From JAAZBW01 sp035647855 (GTDB taxonomy: Bacteria; Actinomycetota; Actinomycetes; Actinomycetales; Actinomycetaceae), in assembly GCA_035647855.1 (NCBI GenBank), contig DASRMP010000019.1, positions 1 to 48,023 of the forward strand: a stretch of DNA of 48,023 nt, written 5' to 3'. Under the pieces are notes generated by a model. The model searched no databases and was not told the origin of the DNA. It saw nothing but the letters and a program-made list of their open reading frames with translations. Positions 18,188 to 25,085 of this stretch are shown here, piece after piece. A program made the translations under genes and the position numbers. Every line of letters starts with the position of its first letter. Position 1 is the first letter of the stretch.

Positions 18188-20280
18188 GCGCGCTCCGCGG
18201 CGAGGCTGCGTTCGCCCAGGTCATCGCCACACGGTGAGATCCTCCGCGCGGCCACGCCATCGCGTGAGGTGGAAAGGCCGCCGTCGTGAGAGGTGAGATG
18301 GCCGACGCGGGAGCCGCCGCCGTCGCGCGAACCGTGGCAGTCGCTGAGGCCTTCGCCACCGCCGAGGCCTTCGTCGCCGCGGAGGCCCTCACTGTCGAGG
18401 GCGGTGGCGAGGTCGGTCAGAGCGACGGTGGGATCGTCGTCGAACAGGTGCAGGATCTCTTCCCGCTCGGTCGCGCCCTCGGGGACGTCAGCCGGATCGA
18501 GTGCCGGGATGCGGACGCCGGTGATGAGCGGGTGACCGGTAGGGGTGCCGTGCTCGCGCGCGCTGAGCAGCTCCTCGTGCAGCTTCTCCCCGGGACGCAG
18601 CCCCGTGAACCGGATCTCGATCTTCTTCTGGGACTCGGCGATCAGCCGCTTCGCGACGTCGAGAATCCTCACGGGCTCGCCCATATCGAGGACCATGACG
18701 TCGCCGGGGTGTCCGATCGCGCCGGCCTGGATGACCAGCTCGCACGCCTCCGGGATGGTCATGAAATAGCGTGTCACCTCGGGGTGCGTGACAGTGACGG
18801 GTCCGCCGTGCTCGATCTGGGACTTGAACGCGAACAGCATCGAGCCGCGCGACCCGAGCACGTTCCCGAACCGCACCGACAGGAAGTGGTGCCCATCGCG
18901 CTCCGCGAACCAGGACGTGAGGCGCTCCGCCAACCGCTTGCTCAGCCCCAGGACGCTGGTGGCGCCGGCCGCCTTGTCCGTGGAGATGTTGACGAAGTGC
19001 GTCGCGCCCACCGCCTGGGCACACCGCAGCACATTGAGTGTGCCCAGCACGTTCGTCTTCCATCCCTCGGCGGGGAACCGCTCCAGCATGGGAAGGTGCT
19101 TCAGCGCAGCGGCGTGGAACACGACCTCGGGCCGGTGCGCGTCGAACACCTTGTAGAGCGCCTCGCGGTCCCGGATATCGCACAGGACCATGTCATCGGT
19201 ATCGAGCAGGCCATTGTTGTACAACTCGAGCTGCACGGCGTGGAGGGCGGACTCGTCCCGGTCAAGGCAGATTAGCTTGGCCGCCCCGAGCTTGTGGACC
19301 TGCTTCGCGATCTCGGCGCCGATGGAGCCGCCGGCACCCGTCACCAGCACTCGCCTGCCCGAGATGTAATGCGAGATAGACCTGACATCCGTGCTGACGG
19401 GCCGCCGCCCCAGCAGGTCCACGACGTTGAACTCACGAATCGCGCCCAGCGTGACCTGGCCGCCGATCATCTCCCGCACCGGCGGGATGATCACGAACTT
19501 GAGACCGGCGTTATCGCACGCGTCGGAAACGCGCTGAATCAACGACGGGCTCGCATTCGAGATCGCCATGATCACCACCTCGGCACCCAGTTTGCGCGCG
19601 AGAGGCACGAGGTCATCACCTGTGCCCAGGACCCGGTACCGGCGCACCCGCAGGAACCGTTTGCCGTGATTGTCATCGACGTAACCGAGGATCCGATACG
19701 GCGGCTCATCGGAGATGTCCACCAGGCGCGCCACCTGGTAGCCGGCATCACCGGCACCGTAGATGAGGGCGCGTTCGGTTGTGTCGATCCACCGCGGTCC
19801 CGAGTACTTGAGCATGCGGAAGACCGCGCGGCCGCCGGCCATGACGAGAATCGCCATCGGCGGCAGTACGAGAGCGGCACCGACGGGAAAATCGGGGTTC
19901 GTCGCGCCCATCGCCAGGCCGAGCGGCAGGGCGACTCCCACCACCAGCCCCGTCATCCAACCAGCCTCGCTGAACGAGCCGATGCGGTTCCGGCCGAGAT
20001 AGAGATGCGTGAGCACGCCGAGAACAGCCTGCAAAACGGCGGCAATTCCCGTATACAATAAGAAGCTCGCCCATTGGGCGTCAGCGATCTGGAAATCCCG
20101 CCGCAGCAACATGAATGCGAACAGGGCAATGACCCACGCACCGAAATCCCACGCAATGAAAATCAAGCGACGCAAGAAGATCGGAATCCTATACACAGCG
20201 GCCGCGAACTCCCGGCCTGAACCTCTCCCCGGAGATCTGGGCGCCGCAGTCACAAAACGCGTAGGGGATGTCTCGCGCAT
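18184..20280 (-). CDS. Membrane-bound NDP-sugar 4,6-dehydratase/epimerase (CapD/PglF-like)
   Basis: The N-terminus has four hydrophobic segments (FIAWDFGAWVIALFAFMLL and following), then a CoA-binding-like Rossmann domain (RALIYGAGDAGYQVARL) and an extended SDR domain (VLVTGAGGSIGAEIAKQ, FHAAALKHLPMLERFP, NISTDKAAGATSVLGLSK). This is the long form of UDP-GlcNAc 4,6-dehydratase that starts synthesis of 4-amino-4,6-dideoxy sugars in priming pathways. No aminotransferase or acetyltransferase partner is visible in the window. The C-terminal 70 residues are Gly/Asp/Ser-rich and low complexity. The ATG at 20280 (698 residues) is preferred; the frame is open to a GTG at 20337, which lies in a hairpin. 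None of the candidates has a clear ribosome site. Confidence 0.88.
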   Translation of the reverse strand: MRETSPTRFVTAAPRSPGRGSGREFAAAVYRIPIFLRRLIFIAWDFGAWVIALFAFMLLRRDFQIADAQWASFLLYTGIAAVLQAVLGVLTHLYLGRNRIGSFSEAGWMTGLVVGVALPLGLAMGATNPDFPVGAALVLPPMAILVMAGGRAVFRMLKYSGPRWIDTTERALIYGAGDAGYQVARLVDISDEPPYRILGYVDDNHGKRFLRVRRYRVLGTGDDLVPLARKLGAEVVIMAISNASPSLIQRVSDACDNAGLKFVIIPPVREMIGGQVTLGAIREFNVVDLLGRRPVSTDVRSISHYISGRRVLVTGAGGSIGAEIAKQVHKLGAAKLICLDRDESALHAVQLELYNNGLLDTDDMVLCDIRDREALYKVFDAHRPEVVFHAAALKHLPMLERFPAEGWKTNVLGTLNVLRCAQAVGATHFVNISTDKAAGATSVLGLSKRLAERLTSWFAERDGHHFLSVRFGNVLGSRGSMLFAFKSQIEHGGPVTVTHPEVTRYFMTIPEACELVIQAGAIGHPGDVMVLDMGEPVRILDVAKRLIAESQKKIEIRFTGLRPGEKLHEELLSAREHGTPTGHPLITGVRIPALDPADVPEGATEREEILHLFDDDPTVALTDLATALDSEGLRGDEGLGGGEGLSDCHGSRDGGGSRVGHLTSHDGGLSTSRDGVAARRISPCGDDLGERSLAAERA

Positions 20281-20318
20281 GCCCACAACCATAATGGGGA
20301 CCACAGACATCGAGAGAT

Positions 20319-20338
20319 GGTGCACATCAAAATGCACC
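20319..20338. promoter_or_regulatory. Inverted repeat upstream of dehydratase gene
   Basis: GGTGCA and TGCACC are separated by 8 bases. The pair lies 39 bases upstream of the preferred ATG at 20280 and covers the GTG at 20337. It could be an operator or a leader hairpin; nothing further supports either. Confidence 0.35.
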
Positions 20339-20598
20339 CGAACTCACACTCTCGCGCGCTTCCGGAGTTCGTGCAAAATCGCCGCAGTACCGCTTCTGAT
20401 CTGGGCATTCGGCCCTCCTGTGGGGCCACGCACTGGCCGGTAAGCCTCGCCAGCCGGCCTGCCTCGCCGGCTGCCAACCGGTTGCCATGGTCTCGCTCCG
20501 CGATTCGCGACGCAGTCACCTCCTCCAGGCTCGCGGTCTCCGGGGCCGTGCGCACCCGTTGGCCACACGTGCGCCGGCGCCAGGCGTGTGCGTGCGGA
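20339..20598. other. Intergenic region upstream of the minus-strand dehydratase operon
   Basis: These 260 bases hold no convincing gene. On the minus strand they must carry the promoter for the dehydratase-LCP-pyruvyl transferase operon. They are rich in short GCCGGC/GCCAGCC-type repeats (about 20440-20485), which may act as the terminator of the cupin regulator gene. No clear promoter was picked out. Confidence 0.3.
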
Positions 20599-21159
20599 CT
20601 ACGAGAGTCCGCCGTCGATGTGGGTCTGTGTCCGGGCGCCGTCCGCGTCGAAGATGCTGATGACCTCGCAGGGCTTGCCGCCGTAGGCACACATCGCGTG
20701 CGGGATCCCGGTGTCGAACTCGGCGGACTCTCCCCGCCGCAGGACCATTTCCCTCCCGCCCAGGACGAGTCGGAGCCGCCCGGCCAGCACGTAGAGCCAC
20801 TCGTAGCCATCGTGGACGCGGGGTTCGGGGCACACGTTGCCAGCCGGATGGCTGACCTTGAACGCCCGCAGCGGTGAACCCTCGGGGGCGAGTGGGGTGA
20901 ACGTGATTCCGCCACGGCTCACGATCGGCCGGTGTGCACGTGGATCCGTGCTCCGCGCACCGAGGAGCTCGTCGATACCGATTCCCAGGGCACGGGTGAC
21001 CGGCACGAGAAGCTCGAGGTCCGCCTTCCGCTCGCCCGTCTCGAGGCGGGAGAGCGTGCTGGCAGACACTCCGATGTGCTCCGCCAACCCCGCCAGGGTC
21101 CAGCCACGGATGCGACGTGCCACCCGCAACCGGGGCCCCACCTGAGAGAGCTCATCCAT
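20599..21159 (-). CDS. XRE-family regulator with C-terminal cupin domain
   Basis: From the ATG at 21159 the protein has 186 residues; an in-frame TTG at 21168 is an alternative. Residues about 8-62 form an XRE helix-turn-helix (LRVARRIRGWTLAGLAEHIG, SASTLSRLETGERKADLELL). Residues about 100-175 form a cupin (VHDGYEWLYVLAGRLRLVLG, LRRGESAEFDTGIPHAM). Such proteins bind small metabolites through the cupin and repress or activate neighbouring metabolic or efflux genes. It diverges from the MFS gene with an inverted repeat between them, so it likely controls that gene and itself. Confidence 0.9.
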   Translation of the reverse strand: MDELSQVGPRLRVARRIRGWTLAGLAEHIGVSASTLSRLETGERKADLELLVPVTRALGIGIDELLGARSTDPRAHRPIVSRGGITFTPLAPEGSPLRAFKVSHPAGNVCPEPRVHDGYEWLYVLAGRLRLVLGGREMVLRRGESAEFDTGIPHAMCAYGGKPCEVISIFDADGARTQTHIDGGLS

Positions 21160-21185
21160 GATGTCCAACCATCCTCACAGCACAT

Positions 21186-21205
21186 CAGTTTGCTGAAACT
21201 GCAAA
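21186..21205. promoter_or_regulatory. Putative operator between XRE-cupin regulator and MFS gene
   Basis: CAGTTTGCTGAAACTG (21186-21201) is a 6-base-arm palindrome; overlapping it, TTTGC and GCAAA (21189-21205) form a second inverted pair. It sits in the short divergent gap, where a regulator could block both promoters. The assignment to the XRE protein is inference from position. Confidence 0.5.
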
Positions 21206-21247
21206 ACAGTGTCTCTCATCGGACCGTCTGGTGTCACCATCGATAGC

Positions 21248-22552
21248 ATGCCGACACCCCACCTGAGGTCGAATCCGACCCGTGCCCTGTCCGCCCGCGG
21301 CGCTCTGTCGCCCCGCGGAGTGGTCCTCACCCTGCTCGTCGTGACGGTCACGGCCGCCCTCGGCACCAGCATCGCCAACGTCACGCTGCCGCTCGTCTCC
21401 GAGGAGTTCCAGGTCTCGATGGCCTCGAGCCAGGCGGTGACCCTGGCGTACATCCTCACCACCACGCTGCTGATCGTGCCCATCGGTGGCATCGCGGACC
21501 GAGTCGGCCGCGAGCGCACCCTCCTCATCGCACTCGTGATCTTCGCCGGCGCCTCGGTCCTTGCCGCACTCGCACCCACTCTCGGGGTCCTGGTGGCGGC
21601 CCGTGCGATCCAGGGGGTCGGTGCGGCCGCAATGACGGCGCTACCCGTCGCACTGGTCCGCCAGAACATCGATCCCGCCCGGGTGGGGCGGACAATGGGC
21701 ATGATCGGCTCGTCCATGGCTGCCGGTATGGCTCTCGGGCCTGCTCTCGGAGGTCTGCTCATGGGTGGACCAGGCTGGCGTTGGGCGTTCGTCTCGCTCG
21801 CCCTCCTCTCCGCGGCGACAATAATCCCCGCGTTCCGCCTTCCACGGTCGGTGATCAGCCCGACTGAACGACGTCGTATCTCGGGTTTCGATCCGAGAAA
21901 CATGGTGCGCCTCGGCCTCCTGCCAGATCTCACGATCGCGTTCCTGGGGGCATTCGTAATGATGGCCTTCTCGGTGGTGCCGCCCTTCTACCTCACCGAC
22001 GGGCTGCAACTCTCGGCGGGCTGGATGGGCCTTGCCATGTCGGTCGGGCCGATCGCGGCGATCATTGCCGGCACTCCCGCAGGGCACCTGGTGGACCGGC
22101 ACGGCGCCAGGTTCGCAATCATCGCCGGAACCGGCCTGCTCACCCTGGGGGCGATCCTGCTCAGTGTGCTTCCCGCCTGGCTCGGGATCGCGGGATTCCT
22201 GATGTCCGCAGTGGTACTCACTCCCGGAAACCAGCTGGTGATGGCCTCCAACAACACGGCAGTGACCGCGAAGGCGGGCAGCGAGCATCAGGCGATGGCC
22301 TCGAGTTCGTTGGGCCTTGCCCGCAACCTGGGCTTCATCACATCCACAGGTGTGGTCGCGTACGCCTACGAGGCTGCGGCATCCACGTCCGGCGCCGCAG
22401 CCGGTGCGACGGCGGGCATGCAACTCACGTTCGGTATCTCGGCCGCAGTGGCACTCGCCGCTCTCCTGATCGCACTCCGGCGAACCCGCCCGACACTCGA
22501 GAGCACGCCTCTTCGGGGTCCTGCTCCACAGCAGGCTGCTCTCCGTCGCTGA
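21248..22552 (+). CDS. Major facilitator superfamily transporter
   Basis: The start is set at the ATG at 21248 (MPTPHLRSNPTRAL), 434 residues; a GTG at 21209 overlaps the operator region and is less likely. About 12 membrane helices are present. Motif A appears as GGIADRVGRERTLL and the antiporter motif C region as GMALGPALGGLLMGG, so it is a drug/metabolite:proton antiporter-type efflux protein. It is the likely target of the adjacent regulator. The substrate is unknown. An 18-base tandem repeat begins 3 bases after the stop. Confidence 0.9.
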   Translation: MPTPHLRSNPTRALSARGALSPRGVVLTLLVVTVTAALGTSIANVTLPLVSEEFQVSMASSQAVTLAYILTTTLLIVPIGGIADRVGRERTLLIALVIFAGASVLAALAPTLGVLVAARAIQGVGAAAMTALPVALVRQNIDPARVGRTMGMIGSSMAAGMALGPALGGLLMGGPGWRWAFVSLALLSAATIIPAFRLPRSVISPTERRRISGFDPRNMVRLGLLPDLTIAFLGAFVMMAFSVVPPFYLTDGLQLSAGWMGLAMSVGPIAAIIAGTPAGHLVDRHGARFAIIAGTGLLTLGAILLSVLPAWLGIAGFLMSAVVLTPGNQLVMASNNTAVTAKAGSEHQAMASSSLGLARNLGFITSTGVVAYAYEAAASTSGAAAGATAGMQLTFGISAAVALAALLIALRRTRPTLESTPLRGPAPQQAALRR

Positions 22553-22554
22553 CC

Positions 22555-22644
22555 GCCATCCGCACCCACCACGCCATCCGCACCCACCACGCCATCCGCA
22601 CCCACCACGCCATCAGCACCCACCACGCCATCCGCACCCACCAC
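22555..22644. repeat. 18-base tandem repeat, 5 copies
   Basis: Five head-to-tail copies of GCCATCCGCACCCACCAC (the fourth has CAG for CCG) start just after the MFS stop codon. Near-identity of the copies indicates recent slippage or recombination. Confidence 0.95.
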
Positions 22645-22655
22645 ATCGACGGCAC

Positions 22656-22889
22656 AGCTCCGAGCCTCACCCCCGTGGCTCGGCTCGGCGCCGGGCCCGG
22701 GCGCCGGGCACCACCGCGGCCAGGGGGCCGAGCGCTGAGCATCCACGGGCAAGGCCTGGCGCTGAAGGTAAGCGTGAGGACCCTAACCACCAGCTCCGAG
22801 CCTCACCCCCGTGGCTGAGCTGGGTGCCGGGACCAGGCGCCGGGCACCCCCGCGGCCAGGGCGCCGGGCGCAGCGCATCCACAGGTAAG
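22656..22889. repeat. GC-rich repeat array, left part (units 1-2)
   Basis: Unit 2 (22749-22884) and the 5'-truncated unit 1 (22656-22748) share GCTCCGAGCCTCACCCCCG, GGCTGAGCTGGGTGCCGGG, the CGCGGCCAGGG block and GCGCATCCACAGGTAAG at the junction (unit 1 variants differ by a few bases). The array continues at 24544 after the insertion sequence. No gene is evident. Confidence 0.85.
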
Positions 22890-22929
22890 CCTCGATCCAC
22901 CGATGGTGGGTGGGCGTGGGAGGGCGGAA

Positions 22930-22993
22930 GTGTCCTTCTGAGCTGGGAAGATACGAGTTATCAAGTCCAGTATCAGATGGCTCGGAAGGACAC
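22930..22993 (+). promoter_or_regulatory. Hairpin over the transposase start codon
   Basis: GTGTCCTTCTGAGC (22930-22943) pairs with GCTCGGAAGGACAC (22980-22993), 14 consecutive pairs with one G-U. The ATG at 22977-22979 lies at the loop side and codons 2-6 are in the stem. In a transcript reading in from outside it would hinder translation of the transposase, a known protective device in other IS families. Confidence 0.6.
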
Positions 22994-24405
22994 TCCGCAA
23001 GTGCAACTCTCTCATACCCGGCCGGTGGCGTCCGCTTCGTTTGATGAGCCCAACCTGGTGGCTGCGGCGGGACTGGTCCCGTTGATGGGTTTGGCCCGCA
23101 GGGCGGGGTTGCGGGAACTGGGAGACAAGCATGTGAGCGTGCCGACCGACAAGGGCGCCAACGCCGGGTTGAAGCTGTCCTCGCTGGTGGCTGGGATGGC
23201 TGCCGGGGCGGACAGTATCGATGACATGGCCCTGCTGCGCCACGGCGGGATGGGGAAGGTGTTCGCCTCGGCGTACGCGCCGTCCACGTTGGGGTCCTTC
23301 CTGCGGGCCTTCACCTTCGGACATGTCCGCCAGGTGGACGCGGTCGCGTCCCGGTTCCTGACCGCGTTGGCGTCCCGGACCGGGTTGCTGGGTGCGGCGG
23401 GGGACACCGGGCTGGTGCTGGTGGACATCGACGACACCATCATCGAGGTGCACGGGCACGCCAAGCAGGGCGCCGCGTTCGGGTATTCCGGGGTCCGGGG
23501 CCTGAACGCCCTGCTGGCGACGGTGTCCGGTGAGACGTTCGCCCCGGTGATCGCCGCCCAACGGTTGCGCAAGGGCTCGGCGGGTTCTCCCCGGGGGGTC
23601 GTCCGGCTGGCCAGTGACGCGTTGGCGTTGCTGCGCCGCACCCACCTGACCGGCCGGGACGTACTCCTGCGGGCCGATTCGGCGTTCTACAACCATGCCC
23701 TGGTCAAGGCGGTGCGCACAGCGGGGGCGGAGGTGTCGATCACGGTGCGCCTGGACCCGGGGCGTGAAACGCGCCATCGCGAGCATCGGGGAGGGGGCGT
23801 GGACCAAGATCAAGTACACCGACGCGGTCTACGACGAGGACACCAACACATGGGTCTCACGGGCGGAGGTCGCCGAGGTTCCGTTCACCGCGTTCACCTC
23901 GAAGAAGAAGTCCGACCGGGTCACCGGACGGCTGGTCGTGCGCCGTATCCCGGACCTCAACCCGAAGAAGGACCAGGGTCAGGACACCCTCTTCGACACG
24001 TGGCGGTTCCACGCCTTCTTCACCACCACCCCCGCCCTGGTGCGAGACACCGTCACCGCCGACCAGGTCCACCGCCGCCACGCCATCATCGAGAACGTCC
24101 ACGCCGACCTGAAGGGCTCCGCCCTGGCCCACCTACCCTCGGGGGTGTTCACCGCCAACGCCGCCTGGGTGGTGTGCGCCGTGATGGCGTTCAACCTCAC
24201 CCGCGCCGCCGCCACCCTGACCAAGACACCCACCTTGGCGCGGGCCACGACCGCCACCATCCGCCGCAAACTCATCAACATCCCCGCACGGATCGCCACC
24301 ACCGCCCGCCGAGCCCACCTCCACCTGCCCAACCACTGGCCCTGGGAAACCGCGTGGCAGACGATCTACCACACCATCTTCCCCCCACGCACCCCAGCAA
24401 CCTGA
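22977..24405 (+). pseudogene. IS1380-type DDE transposase, frameshifted
   Basis: The N-terminal half from MARKDTPQVQL reads in one frame to RLDPG near 23758, then the family sequence continues in the +1 frame (GVKRAIASIGEGAWTKIKYT...), ending at 24405. One extra G in the run at 23759-23762 explains the break. Both halves together give about 475 residues, the usual family length. DDE elements are visible: LVDIDDTIIEVHG, LLRADSAFYNHALV and RRHAIIENVHADLKG. As it stands the transposase is inactive unless the shift is a sequencing error or bypassed by slippage. Confidence 0.88.
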
Positions 24406-24543
24406 GAACCCGCCCACCGCCCCAACGACCAAGGACCCAAGTGGAAAAGCCGGGCAGACCGGCCGATCAACCACCCCCAAAACCCGACCCCCAACTCAAC
24501 ACTCGATCAATACGCGCTCACCCGGCCCGTCGGTGGATCGAGG

Positions 24544-24826
24544 GTAAGGCCCAGCGCCAAAGGTAAGCGTGAGGACCCTAACCACCAGCTCCGAGCCTCA
24601 CCCCCGCGGCTGAGCTGGGTGCCGGACCCGGGCGCAGCGCACCACCGCGGCCAGGGCGCCGAGCGCAGCGCACCCCCGCGGTCAGGGCGCCGGGCGCAGC
24701 GCATCCACAGGTAAGGCCTGGCGCTGAAGGTAAGCGTGAGGACCCTAACCACCAGCTCCGAGCCTCACCCCCGCGGCTGAGCTGGGTGCCGGGGCCAGGC
24801 GCCGGGCACCCCCGCGGCCAGGGGGC
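24544..24826. repeat. GC-rich repeat array, right part (units 3-4)
   Basis: Unit 3 (24544-24710) and unit 4 (24711 to about 24826) continue the array seen left of the insertion sequence, with GGTAAGCGTGAGGACCCTAA, CCACCAGCTCCGAGCCTCAC and the GC-rich palindromic blocks. Unit 3 is longer because a GCGCAGCGCACC/GGGCGCC block is duplicated inside it. Removing the insertion sequence and one GTAAG rejoins units 2 and 3 as at the 3/4 junction. Confidence 0.85.
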
Positions 24827-25085
24827 TGTATTGCGTCAGGGTTGATGGTCGCATTTTCGGAGGCCGACGACGCACGCCAGAGCCGCGGCGAACCGGGGCT
24901 GACATCTGGCAACAGTGGAACTTCACCCCAAACCCCCGCCCCGCACGGCCGCTGCGGCCATAATTGTGATGATTGCCTCGCTACCACATCCCTGGCAGAT
25001 CGGCAACATGTCTCCCACCCGAGATGACCCCCCAACTGGGGCACTGAAGCCCCTCACCACGTTCTCCGGGAAGGGGAACCTTCTG
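24827..25085. other. Upstream region of GH3 gene
   Basis: About 260 bases between the repeat array and the GH3 start. Frames here read into the GH3 frame but look non-coding. GGGGCACTGAAGCCCC (25037-25052) can form a small hairpin. The ribosome site AAGGGG lies about 8 bases before the ATG at 25086. No clear promoter hexamers were seen. Confidence 0.35.

Larger units (their letters stand above)
22890..24543 (+). mobile_element. IS1380-family insertion sequence, complete ends, 1654 bases
   Basis: The left end reads CCTCGATCCACCGATGG and the right end, read inward on the other strand, CCTCGATCCACCGACGG, so terminal inverted repeats match at 16 of 17 positions. GTAAG lies immediately outside both ends (22885-22889, 24544-24548) as the target duplication. 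Length, CC termini, 5-base duplication and transposase type fit the IS1380 family. The element sits exactly at a junction between two units of a flanking repeat array. Confidence 0.9.

Noticed and set aside
22555..24826. CRISPR array
   Set aside because: Repeats are contiguous or very long, without unique spacers of constant length, and no cas genes are present.
24842..25027. 60-residue ORF upstream of the GH3 gene
   Set aside because: No ribosome site, Pro/Ser/His-rich, overlaps the likely promoter region.
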